From positions 1 to 64,000 of the forward strand of contig JAWAFC010000005.1 in assembly GCA_038890815.1 (NCBI GenBank): a DNA stretch of 64,000 nt. The letters run 5' to 3'. The notes beneath the pieces were generated by a model. It was not told the origin of the DNA. It saw nothing but the letters and a program-made list of their open reading frames with translations, and did no database searches. Positions within the stretch are counted from its first letter, which is position 1; the number at the start of each line of letters is the position of its first letter. A program made the position numbers and the translations under genes. This DNA is from JAWAFC01 sp038890815. Its GTDB lineage: Archaea > Micrarchaeota > Micrarchaeia > Burarchaeales > JACRGF01. Positions 7,401 to 16,837 of the stretch are shown here, one piece after another.

Positions 7401-8847
7401 AGCCAACCTCACGGTAGGAACGCAGCCAGCCGAGATCGTTTCTGTAAAATGTGCGGATGTCCTGCAGTCCTGCCAACAGCATGACCGGACGCTCGAGCGA
7501 GAGGCCCCAGGCGAGCACGGGGTATTTTCCCCACAGCGGGAGGCAGACCTCTGGCCTGAAGATGCCCGCGCCTCCGAGCTCCACCCAGGCGTTTTTTTCC
7601 TCAAAGAAGGCCTCTATCTCGAGCGAGGGCTCGGTGTAGGGGAAATAGTGCGGCCGGAAGCGTACCTTGGCAAAGCCGAGCCGGGCATAAAATTCTTTGA
7701 GCAGGCCGAGGAGATGGCGGAAGGTGGCCCTCTCCCAAACCACGATGCCCTCAACCTGGTGGAACTCGGCGAGATGCTTGAAATCTGTGGCCTCGTTGCG
7801 GAAAACGCGACCTATGGCGAAGTACTTGCCCGCAGGACGACGTCCTGCGCCGATGTCGGCCAGATAGCGCGCGCTGACGGCAGTGGTGTGGGTGCGCAAC
7901 ACGGCACGTGCAGCCACCCCCTTGTCCCATCGGTAGCGCCAGCCCCTCTCATGGGCACGTCGCACGCGCTCAACGAGCGAGCGCTCGGGGAGGGCGAGCC
8001 TGGCGGGCTGTTTCAGATAAAATGTGTCATGCAGCTCGCGGGCGGGATGGTCCTGAGGCTGGAACAGCGCATCGAAGTTCCAGAAAGCGCTCTCTACACA
8101 GGGACCTGTCATCTCGGTAAAACCGAGCTCGAGGAAAACGCGTCGTATCTTATCCATAAACAGCACGAGAGGGTGGGGCTTGCCAGGGAAAACGCGCCTC
8201 GCCGGAGCGCTCACATCATAAGCCTGCAGGCGCACGCCCTGCCAGCGCCCGCTCGTGATGAGCTCCCTGGTGAGCACGCCGACCTCGGCAGCTTCTTCGA
8301 GCTGTTTGGCCACCTTTCGGCCCTCCTCGGTTGCCTCAGCGCTGAGCACGCTCACCGAGCGGAGCACGACCAGCCCTCGCTTGAGAAGGGCTGGTATGGG
8401 GGCCTCGCCCCGGCTGACAGCCTCCAGAGCTCTGTAAAGTTCATAGGATTGGAAGTTTTCTGCCGCACGCTCGCCCTCGCCCGTGGCCTCTATTATTTTC
8501 TTGCCCCCCACATCTTTGAAAACGATCCAACCGTTCTTCACGGCCCATGGAATGCCCACGCGCTTTTCCTCATCAGAGAGCGCCTCCACCGCTGTGCCGG
8601 CTGTGGCTTTTTTTGCCACGCGTTGCTCGGGAAATCCGCTCTGCAAAAAGCGATGCCCCTCCTCGCTCACCTCTGGCTTTTCCATTCTCCGCTCGGCGAG
8701 ATTCACAAGCTTTTTCTCGGCGAGCAGATGGCAGGCCCGGCGCACGGCATCGGGGGGGAGGGAAGTCATGTCCGCGAGCGCGGCGAGCTCCAGCCGCCTG
8801 CCATCAGAAAGCGCGGCCAGCACGAGCCTCTCATGGGGGTGCATCAT
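7372..8847 (-). CDS. pheS: Phenylalanyl-tRNA synthetase alpha subunit
   Basis: The 491-residue product has N-terminal winged-helix DNA/tRNA-binding-like domains (about 1-200) and the class II catalytic core: motif around FTEMTGPCVESAFWNFDALF (motif 1 to active site), HDTFYL, RTHTTAVSARYL, the motif 2 loop GRVFRNEATD and the motif 3 region GAGIFRPEV...LAWGLSLER. It forms the catalytic subunit of PheRS. It overlaps the upstream membrane-protein stop (TGATG) and the downstream pheT, so all three form one operon. Confidence 0.95.
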   Translation of the reverse strand: MMHPHERLVLAALSDGRRLELAALADMTSLPPDAVRRACHLLAEKKLVNLAERRMEKPEVSEEGHRFLQSGFPEQRVAKKATAGTAVEALSDEEKRVGIPWAVKNGWIVFKDVGGKKIIEATGEGERAAENFQSYELYRALEAVSRGEAPIPALLKRGLVVLRSVSVLSAEATEEGRKVAKQLEEAAEVGVLTRELITSGRWQGVRLQAYDVSAPARRVFPGKPHPLVLFMDKIRRVFLELGFTEMTGPCVESAFWNFDALFQPQDHPARELHDTFYLKQPARLALPERSLVERVRRAHERGWRYRWDKGVAARAVLRTHTTAVSARYLADIGAGRRPAGKYFAIGRVFRNEATDFKHLAEFHQVEGIVVWERATFRHLLGLLKEFYARLGFAKVRFRPHYFPYTEPSLEIEAFFEEKNAWVELGGAGIFRPEVCLPLWGKYPVLAWGLSLERPVMLLAGLQDIRTFYRNDLGWLRSYREVGYGSDKIQHQ

Positions 8848-9662
8848 TCCCTCCTCCGCAGCAGAGCCCAGGATAGGATGGCGATGGCCGAAAGGAGAAT
8901 GAGCGCGGCGCCCTCAGCCGAGAAGAGCAGTGCTCTGGCGCGCCCCTCGAGCGAGGCGAAGAACTCTACGACCTCCTCCTTGAGCGGCTGTTCGATCTGG
9001 TAGCGGAGCTGAAAGTCGGCGAGTGTGGTGCGACCCCTCCAGGAGAAGGAGTATATGCCGGTGAGTGGCAGGGTTCGCTCGCGCATCGTCTCGGGCAGGG
9101 GGTCGATGTAGGTCACAACGCTTTCGGGCGGGATCTTTATGGTGAGCACTTGGTTATCGCCCAGCACGATTTCGCCCGTCTGAGTGCTCTCAAAGGACAG
9201 CGCGCGCGCGTTCAGCGAGTAGTTTGTGGTTCTTGGCTTGTAGCGGATGGCAGTGAAGAGGCCGGTGCCGGGCACCACCGTGCCATTCTCGATGATGGGA
9301 TAGGCATCGTACTCCATCTTTATCGTGGCATAGCAGGTTCCGAGAAAGGAATTGCAAGTGTCGCGTGGCTGTGGGCGCACGATGATGTTCCGCACATCAA
9401 CGAGCTGGCGGTCAACGTGATGGCGCACCTCGCTGATGTTTGTTCTCACTTTCCATGAGGTGATGTCGTTTGTGATGGCGATGCCGGCATCGTAAATCTC
9501 TATGCTGGGGCGGTCATCGATGAAGATGCGGATGTCCTCGCTCACGTGCGCGCTGCCATCGGGCCTGGCAGCGATGGTGACCGAGAGGGAGGAGAAGGAG
9601 AATCCTGCGGCCGCGAGCGCGGCGAGCGAGGCAAGAAACAGGAGGAAGGCGATAACCCTCAT
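8844..9662 (-). CDS. Secreted/membrane-anchored protein of unknown function
   Basis: The 272-residue product has a signal peptide (MRVIAFLLFLASLAALAAAG), an extracytoplasmic beta-rich domain of about 210 residues with several NxS/T sites and a likely disulfide pair in a DTCNSFLGTC motif, and a C-terminal membrane helix (about 249-267) followed by RRRE. This suggests a protein anchored with its bulk outside the cell. I do not recognise a family; the topology resembles archaeal surface-anchored proteins. A TATA box GCTTTAAATAC about 26 bp before the ATG predicts a leaderless transcript that leads into pheS-pheT. Confidence 0.7.
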   Translation of the reverse strand: MRVIAFLLFLASLAALAAAGFSFSSLSVTIAARPDGSAHVSEDIRIFIDDRPSIEIYDAGIAITNDITSWKVRTNISEVRHHVDRQLVDVRNIIVRPQPRDTCNSFLGTCYATIKMEYDAYPIIENGTVVPGTGLFTAIRYKPRTTNYSLNARALSFESTQTGEIVLGDNQVLTIKIPPESVVTYIDPLPETMRERTLPLTGIYSFSWRGRTTLADFQLRYQIEQPLKEEVVEFFASLEGRARALLFSAEGAALILLSAIAILSWALLRRRE

Positions 9663-9710
9663 GCTGGGTTTTTCGGGAATGAAGTATTTAAAGCGAGCGC
9701 TGCCTCGCCG

Positions 9711-10595
9711 CTAGAGCAGAACTTCCATGCCATCAGAGGCGACCTCAGTGTTTTCAAAAATGGCCTTTGCCTCATCCAGCAGGGGCTTGATGTCATCGTA
9801 GCGGTTGCTGATGTGCGTGAGGATGAGGCGGCGCACGCCCGCGCGCTTGGCGGCTGCCGCCGCGGCGGCGGCGGTGGCGTGCCGCTTCTCCACGGCCTCC
9901 TCCTTCATGTCGGAAGCAAAGGTGGCATCGTGGATGAGGAGGTCTGCATCGCGCGCGGCCTCGATGACTTCCTCGCAGGCCAGCGTGTCGCCCGTGTAGA
10001 CTATTTTCTTGCCCTTCACGGGATAAGTGACCTCCTCATACCTCACCACCTTGCCCTTCACAATGAGCTCGCCCCTCTTCTGCAACTCGGTGAACATCCT
10101 GCCCCTGAGGCCGGCGGCATCGGCCTTGGCCTTGTCAAAACGCCTGCGCTCGTTCTCCTCGAATACAAAACCGAGGGAATTGCGAGAATGAGAGGTGGGG
10201 AAGGCGCGAATGGCAAAACCCTCGCCCCGATAGACAAAGTGCTCGTCGATGTCCTGCGCCTGCACGAACTCCCGTCCCTCCACCCTGAGCAGGGCATCGA
10301 TGAGCGCGACCGTTCCGCGGGGGCCGAATATGAACAGCGGCTCGGTGCGGCCGTTGAGCGAGAGGGTGTAGACGAGGCCGGGTATGCCGAGAAAGTGGTC
10401 GGCATGGTGATGGGTGAGGAATATGGCCTTAACTTTGGCATAGCTTATGCCATACCGCATCATCTGGCGTTGGGTGCCCTCGGCGCAGTCGAAGAGAAAA
10501 ACATCGCCCTCAACTCTCATGGCAACCGCGCTGGGATTGCGCGCGGGCGACGGCACGGCAGCCGATGTACCCAGAAAAACTATTCTCAGCGTCAT
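9711..10595 (-). CDS. rnz: Ribonuclease Z (tRNA 3' processing endonuclease)
   Basis: The 294-residue product is a metallo-beta-lactamase fold RNase Z. It carries GTSAAVPSPARNPSA near the N-terminus, the zinc motif THHHADHFLGIPG (HxHxDH), a flexible exosite region, the later ligands in VYTGDT and HDATF, and the C-terminal HATAAAAAAAAKRAG / LTHIS motif. It cleaves the 3' trailer from tRNA precursors. Two in-frame ATGs lie 6 bp apart; the downstream one gives MTLRIVFLG, typical of the family. It is divergent from tldD with TATA-like sequences in the 40-bp gap. Confidence 0.93.
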   Translation of the reverse strand: MTLRIVFLGTSAAVPSPARNPSAVAMRVEGDVFLFDCAEGTQRQMMRYGISYAKVKAIFLTHHHADHFLGIPGLVYTLSLNGRTEPLFIFGPRGTVALIDALLRVEGREFVQAQDIDEHFVYRGEGFAIRAFPTSHSRNSLGFVFEENERRRFDKAKADAAGLRGRMFTELQKRGELIVKGKVVRYEEVTYPVKGKKIVYTGDTLACEEVIEAARDADLLIHDATFASDMKEEAVEKRHATAAAAAAAAKRAGVRRLILTHISNRYDDIKPLLDEAKAIFENTEVASDGMEVLL

Positions 10596-10638
10596 GTGCA
10601 TAACTTGTGTTTAATAAGCTTAAACGAGTTTTGCTTTC

Positions 10639-11997
10639 ATGGGCGTGCTGGAGAGAGCCCGCAAGCTGCTCGCCCGAGCCGAGGCAGATTACTGTGACTT
10701 CCGCATGCTGGCAGGACCCTTCACGCGCATAACACTGAAGGATGGCGAGGTGGAGGCCGAGGAGGGGGAAGAGTTTGGCTTTGCCTTCCGCGTGCTGGCG
10801 AACGGCTCGTGGGGATTTGCGGCAGCGAATCAGGAAAATGGACTGGAGGATGCGTTCAGGCGTGCCGTGAGGCTGGCAAAGGCAGGCAGGGGGGAGAGCA
10901 GGCTGAGCGAGCAGAAGGCCGAAAGGGGGAGAGTGAGGGCGCGTTGGAAAAAGAGCTTTGTTGATATGAATGTGGAGGATAAGATCGCCGAGCTGCGCGA
11001 GGCTGAGGGAGCGCTGCGCATGCCTGGCATAACCAACACCGCTGTGAGCTACTCTGACTGGCTACAGGAGAAAGTCTTCCTGAGCAGCGAGGGCTGCGAG
11101 GTCATCGAGGAAACTGCCGCGGTGTATGCCAGCCTGAACGCGGTGGCGAGGAAAGGGGGCGCGCTGGGAACGGGCAGCGAGAGGATTGGGGCGAGAGGTG
11201 GATGGGAGGTGGTGGGCGGGCTGTTTGAGAGAGCCCCGCGCGCTGCCCAAAAGGCCTTGCGCGCGCTGTCTGCGCCGAGGGTGAGGGCGGGCCTCTATAC
11301 AGTCATTGTAGATGGCGAGATGGCCGGCGTGCTGGCGCACGAGGCCATAGGGCATGCCTGCGAGGCAGACGGCGTGATGGCCGGCGACAGCATACTTGAG
11401 GACATGGTTGGCAGGAGAGTGGCGGCCGAGTGCGTAACGATCGTTGACGATCCGAGCAGGGCGGGCGCTTTGGGCGGCTATGCATTTGATGATGAAGGCA
11501 CACGAGCGAGGAGGAAGGTGCTCGTTGAGGATGGTGTGCTACGCGGTTTTCTGCATTCCAGGGAGACGGCGGCGAAATTTGGTGTGCGCAGTACTGGGAA
11601 TGCCCGCGCCATGGGCTATGCAAGCGTTCCGCTCGTGCGCATGAGCAACACGTTTTTTGAGAGGGGAAGGATGAAGCGGGAGGAGATTTTTGATGTGAGG
11701 AGTGCGCTTTATGTGAGGGGGATGCGTGGCGGGCAGGTAATCCCAAAGAACGGAACGTATGTTTTCACAGCAGAGGAGGGATTTGTGGTAGAGAGGGGGG
11801 AGATAAAGGGTGCTGTGAGGGATGTCCTGCTGACAGGGATGATACTCACCACACTCAAAAGAGTGGATGCCGTGGCAGATGACTTCGCCCTCTCCCCCGG
11901 AATGTGCGGCAAGGCGGGCCAGAGCGTGCCGGTAAGCGATGGGGGGCCGCACATCAGGATAAGAGGGGTTTGGGTTGGAGGGCCTAACAGCGCTTGA
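10639..11997 (+). CDS. tldD: TldD-type zinc metalloprotease subunit
   Basis: The 452-residue product has the TldD signature: the HExxxH motif in VLAHEAIGHACEAD (His234, Glu235, His239), the conserved block RSTGNARAMGYASVPLVR and the late Cys region SPGMCGKAG. TldD with TldE/PmbA forms a heterodimeric protease that in bacteria degrades unfolded short peptides and matures microcin B17. Its partner TldE is encoded about 20 kb away at 32008-33300, whereas the two are often adjacent. The end overlaps the convergent lipoprotein gene by 14 bp. Confidence 0.93.
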   Translation: MGVLERARKLLARAEADYCDFRMLAGPFTRITLKDGEVEAEEGEEFGFAFRVLANGSWGFAAANQENGLEDAFRRAVRLAKAGRGESRLSEQKAERGRVRARWKKSFVDMNVEDKIAELREAEGALRMPGITNTAVSYSDWLQEKVFLSSEGCEVIEETAAVYASLNAVARKGGALGTGSERIGARGGWEVVGGLFERAPRAAQKALRALSAPRVRAGLYTVIVDGEMAGVLAHEAIGHACEADGVMAGDSILEDMVGRRVAAECVTIVDDPSRAGALGGYAFDDEGTRARRKVLVEDGVLRGFLHSRETAAKFGVRSTGNARAMGYASVPLVRMSNTFFERGRMKREEIFDVRSALYVRGMRGGQVIPKNGTYVFTAEEGFVVERGEIKGAVRDVLLTGMILTTLKRVDAVADDFALSPGMCGKAGQSVPVSDGGPHIRIRGVWVGGPNSA

Positions 11998-13075
11998 ATA
12001 GCGGTGTGGTGAAGACGGCTTGTGTGTTGGGCCTTATCTCGAAGTTCGTGCTGTCCCTCACGTTGTTTATGGTGATGGTGTAGTTGGTCGCTGTGGCCCA
12101 GTCACCCGCAATGCGCAGGAAAACGCCATTGCGGCCGATGTTGCCCGTGCTCGTGACGTTCAGCCCGCCACTCACGGCATAGTTGTTGGCATTTCTGGCG
12201 CTGCTGGCATCAAGCTCAAGGTTGTAGTAGATGTACACGACGAGCTCGCAGGCCTCGGTGACGGAAAGGGTGATGTTGGTCACGCGTAGCGGGATGTGCT
12301 CGAGCACGCCGTTGTCGCACAGATTGTTGAGCACAACAGAGGCATTAGGAATGCAGCCATACAGCCCGCCGCCTACAGGCCCAAGGCAGTCGGCCGGCCC
12401 ACAGCATTTCTTCAGAGTGTACGTGGAGCCCCACATACCGCCCTCAACAAGGTAGGAGCGGCACACGAGGGAGCCGCAACACGGCTGGCTATCGCACGAG
12501 GCATTTTCCCTACCGCAGGCATAGGGTTTGGATTTGATGGTGCCATCCTCGCACACCACCAGGAGCGCATTGGCGGTGTCGTTGGCGATGAGCGTGCCGT
12601 TTGTCACGCAGCCACCCGCAGTGATGCAGCCTCCGGCCGCACAGCATGCCGACAGGCCGGCCTCGGTGTTCACGGCGCAGTGCAGGCCAGCACAGCAGTC
12701 TGCGTCGCTCGCGCAGGCTTCACGCTCCCTGCCGCATGTTGTGGGCTGTGGGCAAGTACAGGCTGGGTAGTTGGAAGGGGTGGAGCCATCTGGGCAGGTG
12801 TTTGTGCAGGCTCCGGGAGGTTGTGCCTGAGAGGCGGCAACGCACCCTGTCAGCGAGGCTACCTCGCCTGGCCCACAACACCTCGCAAGCTCTCCACCGT
12901 ATGGCGTTGAGGGGGTGAGGCCAGGACAGCACGACCTTCCGGCAGGCAGGATGAAGCCCTTGGCAACGCACGATAGTGGCACCGATGTGTTGGCCTGTGT
13001 GGTGTTTTGAGGCACTTCTGGCTTGGTGCAACCGAGCAGGAGCAGTGCGAGGGCGAGGGCGAGCGCCCTGTGCAT
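11984..13075 (-). CDS. Cysteine-rich secreted lipoprotein-like protein
   Basis: The start chosen (13075) gives a short hydrophobic leader ending in LLLGC, a lipobox-like sequence, so the mature protein may be lipid-anchored through that Cys. A region of about 230 residues follows with some 30 cysteines in repeated knot-like units (CCGPGE, CGREREACASDADCC, CGRENASCDSQPCCG, CCGPADC), then a C-terminal beta domain of about 110 residues (NNYAVSGG, NYTITINNVRD) that looks like a bacterial Ig-like or SbsA-type surface domain. This suggests a disulfide-rich surface protein. No function can be assigned. It is divergent from the pilus ATPase gene. Confidence 0.75.
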   Translation of the reverse strand: MHRALALALALLLLGCTKPEVPQNTTQANTSVPLSCVAKGFILPAGRSCCPGLTPSTPYGGELARCCGPGEVASLTGCVAASQAQPPGACTNTCPDGSTPSNYPACTCPQPTTCGREREACASDADCCAGLHCAVNTEAGLSACCAAGGCITAGGCVTNGTLIANDTANALLVVCEDGTIKSKPYACGRENASCDSQPCCGSLVCRSYLVEGGMWGSTYTLKKCCGPADCLGPVGGGLYGCIPNASVVLNNLCDNGVLEHIPLRVTNITLSVTEACELVVYIYYNLELDASSARNANNYAVSGGLNVTSTGNIGRNGVFLRIAGDWATATNYTITINNVRDSTNFEIRPNTQAVFTTPLFKRC

Positions 13076-13124
13076 GCTCTGTTTTTCAACAAGCTTTTTT
13101 AAAACCCTATTCCAAAGGGGGAAC

Positions 13125-14867
13125 ATGATAAGGACGAGCGCCGATGAGCTTTGTCAGGCACTTGAAAAGGAGAGGGGGATGCAGGCAACGCTCAGCGCGC
13201 TGTGCAGCAAGCTCAAGCTCAGGCCGCGCGATGTTGAGCCTATGGTTAAGGCGCTCGCCGAAAGGGGACTGATAGAAATAATCTATCCGGTGAACGTGCT
13301 TGGCTCGCCCACCATCAGGCTCAAGCGCGTGATGCAGGCGAAGGAGCCGTTGCTTCCCCGAGGAAGGGAGATGGTCAGCTACAGCGTGGAGGCCAGCGGC
13401 GTGCCGGCTGGGGTGAGCATACTGGATGTGAAGGAGGAGCCGAGGCCCGTGTATGTGCTCGACATACCGAGCGTGGGGCCCTACACAGAAGTGCTCATGG
13501 AAAGCATAAGGGATGAGCTGGCGCGCGAGATGCCCGTGCAGGTGGAGGAGATAGTGGATGCGCGAAAGGCGCTGGCGCTCAAGGAAAAGTTCTTCGATAC
13601 GGCGGCTGAGAAGCTGAGCGAGAAGATTCCAGACATAACCGAGAAGAACAAGCACATCCTGGCTGGCCTGCTGCTGCACAGGATGTATGGTCTTGGCGAC
13701 ATTGAGATGCTCATGGCCGATGACATGCTCGAAGAGATTGTCGTCAATGGCTCGGCCCAACCTATCAGTGTGTACCACAGGAAGTATGGCTGGCTCAAGA
13801 CGAACATATACATCCCTACCGAAGAGGACATTTACAACTATGCCTCGCAGATCGGCAGGAAGTCCGGGCGCGACATAACATTGCTGGCGCCAATCATGGA
13901 CGCCCACCTCGCCACGGGCGACAGGGTGGCTGCCACGCTCTATCCCATATCAACGTGCGGGGATACCCTGACCATCCGCCGATTTGCACGCGAGCCATGG
14001 ACCATCATCGACTTCATAGATCCGAAGCTGAACACGCTGAACAGCGAGATGGCTGCCTTCCTGTGGCAGGCCATCCAGTATGAGATGAACATACTGATCT
14101 CGGGCGGCACGGCGAGCGGCAAGACGAGCATGCTGAACACGCTGTGCGCGCTCATACCGCCATCCTCGCGCAACATAACCATCGAGGACACGCGCGAGCT
14201 CAACCTGCCCTCCTACCTGAGGTTCAACTGGGTCCCGCTGATCACGCGACAGCCCAACCCTGAGGGGAAAGGGGAGGTGAAGATGCTCGACCTGATGGTG
14301 ACGAGCCTGCGGCTAAGGCCCGACAGGATCATCGTGGGCGAGGTGAGGCGCAGGAGGGAGGCGGAGGTGCTGTTTGAGGCCATGCACACGGGCCATGCCG
14401 TGTATTCAACCATACACGCCGATACGGCCCAGCAGGTGCTCAGGCGCCTGACGCATCCTCCCTTCGAGTTGCCCGTGACGGAGTTGCAGTCGCTGCACCT
14501 CATCCTCGTCATGTACAGAGATAGACGCAGGGGGCTGCGCAGGGTGTATGAGGTGAGCGAGGTGGGGGCGGCGAGCGCCGAGGAGGCTACGCTCACGAGC
14601 ATTTACAGATGGAGGGCAAGGCAGGATGCCTTTGAGAGGGTGGGCGAGGCGGCGAGGGTGATGGAGGAGCTGAACCTGCACGCCGGAATGTCGGCCGATG
14701 AGATAAAAGCGGACATCATGCGGAAGAAGAAGGTGCTGGAGTGGATGCTCAGACACGATGTGAGGAGTGTGGAACAGGTTGGCAGTGTGATGAGCGTGTA
14801 CTACAAAAGCCCTGATGTGATAGAGCATGCCGCCGAAAAGGACATCCACCCAAAGAAAGTGCTGTGA
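13125..14867 (+). CDS. Type IV pilus/type II secretion ATPase (GspE/TadA/VirB11-like)
   Basis: The 580-residue product has an N-terminal winged-helix-like domain (about 1-90) and a secretion ATPase core: Walker A ISGGTASGKTSMLN (about residue 325), an Asp box (EDTRELNLPS), Walker B-like RPDRIIVGEVRRRREA and a His box (MHTGHAVYSTIHADT). It powers pilin assembly from the cytoplasmic face of the membrane. It opens a pilus operon: two TadC-like proteins follow at 4-12 bp spacing, then a pilin. The ATG at 13125 is preceded by GGGGGAAC; the longer frame upstream overlaps the divergent lipoprotein and is not used. Confidence 0.93.
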   Translation: MIRTSADELCQALEKERGMQATLSALCSKLKLRPRDVEPMVKALAERGLIEIIYPVNVLGSPTIRLKRVMQAKEPLLPRGREMVSYSVEASGVPAGVSILDVKEEPRPVYVLDIPSVGPYTEVLMESIRDELAREMPVQVEEIVDARKALALKEKFFDTAAEKLSEKIPDITEKNKHILAGLLLHRMYGLGDIEMLMADDMLEEIVVNGSAQPISVYHRKYGWLKTNIYIPTEEDIYNYASQIGRKSGRDITLLAPIMDAHLATGDRVAATLYPISTCGDTLTIRRFAREPWTIIDFIDPKLNTLNSEMAAFLWQAIQYEMNILISGGTASGKTSMLNTLCALIPPSSRNITIEDTRELNLPSYLRFNWVPLITRQPNPEGKGEVKMLDLMVTSLRLRPDRIIVGEVRRRREAEVLFEAMHTGHAVYSTIHADTAQQVLRRLTHPPFELPVTELQSLHLILVMYRDRRRGLRRVYEVSEVGAASAEEATLTSIYRWRARQDAFERVGEAARVMEELNLHAGMSADEIKADIMRKKKVLEWMLRHDVRSVEQVGSVMSVYYKSPDVIEHAAEKDIHPKKVL

Positions 14868-14870
14868 GAT

Positions 14871-15815
14871 GTGATCGCAATGCGCATTCCACTTTTTCTA
14901 CTCCCCCAGGCTGCTACGCTGCCGCTCGCCAGGCGCCTCAAAGGTGTGGGCGACAGACTGGCGAGGTACTATCCGGGCCTGAGATACGACCTGAAGCTGC
15001 TGAAGAGCGACCTCGATGAGGGCGAGTACATCATCGTGGCGTTGCAGAACGCGCTCGCCTGGACAGTGCTCATCCTTTTGCTGATGGTTGGGCTATATGC
15101 CGCGCAGGGAAAGGTGACAAAAGAGGTGTTGGCGCGCTCGCTGTCCTCGGCCCCGGCTCTGGCTGACACGCTGTGGCGCATCAGGCTGGCACTCCTGCCA
15201 GCACTGGCGGCCTTCTTTGTCTTTCTGGGTGCTTTTCTTTACTATCCGAGGGTGATGGTAAGGAAGGTCGTCGAGGCGATTGACAAAGATCTCGTGTTCG
15301 CGCTCAAGGACCTGCTCGTACAAGTCTCTTCGGGCATAAGCCTGTACAATGCCATGGCGAACATCGCGCGCGCGGGCTATGGCCGAGTGAGCAGCGAGTT
15401 CGGTGCCACTGTGCAGGACATCAGCGCGGGTGAGAGCCAGGAGCGCGCGCTGGAGAAGATGGCGCTGCGGACCGAGAGCGAATTCCTGAAGAGGACGGCA
15501 TGGCAGATGGTAACCGTGCTGCGCACGGGCGCCAGTGTGCGAGGGGCGCTGGCCGCACTCGTGACGAACTTGAGCCAGCAACAGGCGGCGAGCATCAAGG
15601 CATTCATCCAGGAGCTCAATCTTTGGATACTGCTGTATGTGATTGTTGGCATCGCCATCCCGAGCCTGGGTGCCACGCTGCTCGTGGTGCTGTCGCTTTT
15701 CTCAGGCTCTGCCGTGCAGGAAAGCGCGCTGGTGCTGCTGGTGAGCGCATGTCTGGCTGCCGAAATCGCGCTCATCGAGTATGTGAGAGTGAAGAGGCCG
15801 GCCATACATGGGTGA
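14871..15815 (+). CDS. TadC/GspF-type pilus assembly membrane protein 1
   Basis: The 314-residue product carries the T2SSF domain (about 115-230: KDLLVQVSSGISLYNAM, RALEKMALRTES) flanked by hydrophobic segments near 60-80, 105-125, 250-275 and 285-305. It forms the membrane platform on which the ATPase drives pilin extraction. The start is GTG 14871 or ATG 14880; the stop of the ATPase gene is 3 bp upstream. The next gene overlaps or abuts its end and encodes a second T2SSF protein, as in archaeal and Tad-type systems that use two halves. Confidence 0.88.
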   Translation: MIAMRIPLFLLPQAATLPLARRLKGVGDRLARYYPGLRYDLKLLKSDLDEGEYIIVALQNALAWTVLILLLMVGLYAAQGKVTKEVLARSLSSAPALADTLWRIRLALLPALAAFFVFLGAFLYYPRVMVRKVVEAIDKDLVFALKDLLVQVSSGISLYNAMANIARAGYGRVSSEFGATVQDISAGESQERALEKMALRTESEFLKRTAWQMVTVLRTGASVRGALAALVTNLSQQQAASIKAFIQELNLWILLYVIVGIAIPSLGATLLVVLSLFSGSAVQESALVLLVSACLAAEIALIEYVRVKRPAIHG

Positions 15816-15819
15816 AGTC

Positions 15820-16797
15820 ATGCCAAAAATTTTTGCAGGCACAGGGAATGTGCTTTTGCCGCCAGCCTGGCGGACCGCGCTCGCCCAGCAGCTGGCCTAT
15901 GCGGGGATGAGGGAGGATGCGGGTGAGTGGCTGGGAAGGGGGGTGTTTGAGGGGCTTGCCCTCGGGCTGGCTGCTGGAGCTGCCATGGCTGTTGCGGGGG
16001 TCGGGCTTGGCGCGGCGCTTGTTTCGGCCATGGCGGTCGTGTTGCTATTCCTCGCGGTGAGGTACCTGTTGGTGTATTTCAAGATAGAGGACAGAAGGGA
16101 GAGGGTGGAGGCCGCGCTGCCTGACCTGCTGCAGATGATAAGTGCCAACCTCAGGGCCGGCACCACACCTGTGGTGGCACTGCGCATGGCCGCGCGCCCG
16201 GAGTTCGGCCCGTTGGAGGAGGAGATAAAATACGTCACCACCAAAAGCCTGGGCACTGAGAGCTTTGCCGCAGCTTTTCAGGAGATGACAAAAAGCATAA
16301 AGAGCGAGGTGCTGGCCAGGACGGTGGCGCTGTTCATCACGAGCATGCGCAGTGGGGGAAACCTGGCGCGGCTTCTCGAGGTGAGCGCGGAGGACATCCG
16401 CGCGGCGCAGGAGCTGAAGCGCTCGCTTGTGGCCGGAACCAACATGTATGTGGTTTTCATCCTCTTCACCACGGTCATCGGGATGCCCGCGCTGCTGGCG
16501 GTCAGCATGCAGTTCGTCGAGCTCACTGCCAAGCTGCAGGCCAAGGCAGCCGCTGGGGCTGTGCTTGGTGGCCAGATAGGCATTTTGCTGGCCAGGCCCA
16601 TCGCGCCCGAGTTCATCCTGAACCTGTCGCTCGTCACGCTCGTGGCCACCTCGGTGCTGGCCAGCGTTTTCATCGGCGTAATCCATGAGGGGAAGAGGCT
16701 TTATGGCCTGCGCATCGCGCCTTTCCTCATAGCCGGCTCGCTCGCCTTCCTGTTCATAATGAAGAACTATGTGCTCAGGCTCGCGCTGGGGGGATAA
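15820..16797 (+). CDS. TadC/GspF-type pilus assembly membrane protein 2
   Basis: The 325-residue product has the T2SSF domain (LPDLLQMISANLRAGTTPVV, EVLARTVALFITSMRSGGN) and hydrophobic segments near residues 45-85, 205-225, 255-290 and 300-320. It pairs with the preceding protein to form the assembly platform. The ATG at 15820 is preceded by GGGTGAAG and is preferred over the ATG at 15808 inside the previous gene. A TATA-like element for the downstream pilin begins right at its end. Confidence 0.86.
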   Translation: MPKIFAGTGNVLLPPAWRTALAQQLAYAGMREDAGEWLGRGVFEGLALGLAAGAAMAVAGVGLGAALVSAMAVVLLFLAVRYLLVYFKIEDRRERVEAALPDLLQMISANLRAGTTPVVALRMAARPEFGPLEEEIKYVTTKSLGTESFAAAFQEMTKSIKSEVLARTVALFITSMRSGGNLARLLEVSAEDIRAAQELKRSLVAGTNMYVVFILFTTVIGMPALLAVSMQFVELTAKLQAKAAAGAVLGGQIGILLARPIAPEFILNLSLVTLVATSVLASVFIGVIHEGKRLYGLRIAPFLIAGSLAFLFIMKNYVLRLALGG

Positions 16798-16837
16798 GCT
16801 TTTAAATTGATGAAGCGAATGGGGAAGAGGTGATCGG

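Noticed and set aside
7192..9003. 603-codon open frame on the plus strand opposite pheS and pheT
   Set aside because: It is antisense to two certain genes, its translation has no family features and is rich in His/Arg/Gly as expected for a shadow frame in GC-rich DNA.
9546..10697. 383-codon plus-strand open frame opposite RNase Z
   Set aside because: RNase Z has clear catalytic motifs on the other strand; the frame looks like a GC-driven shadow.
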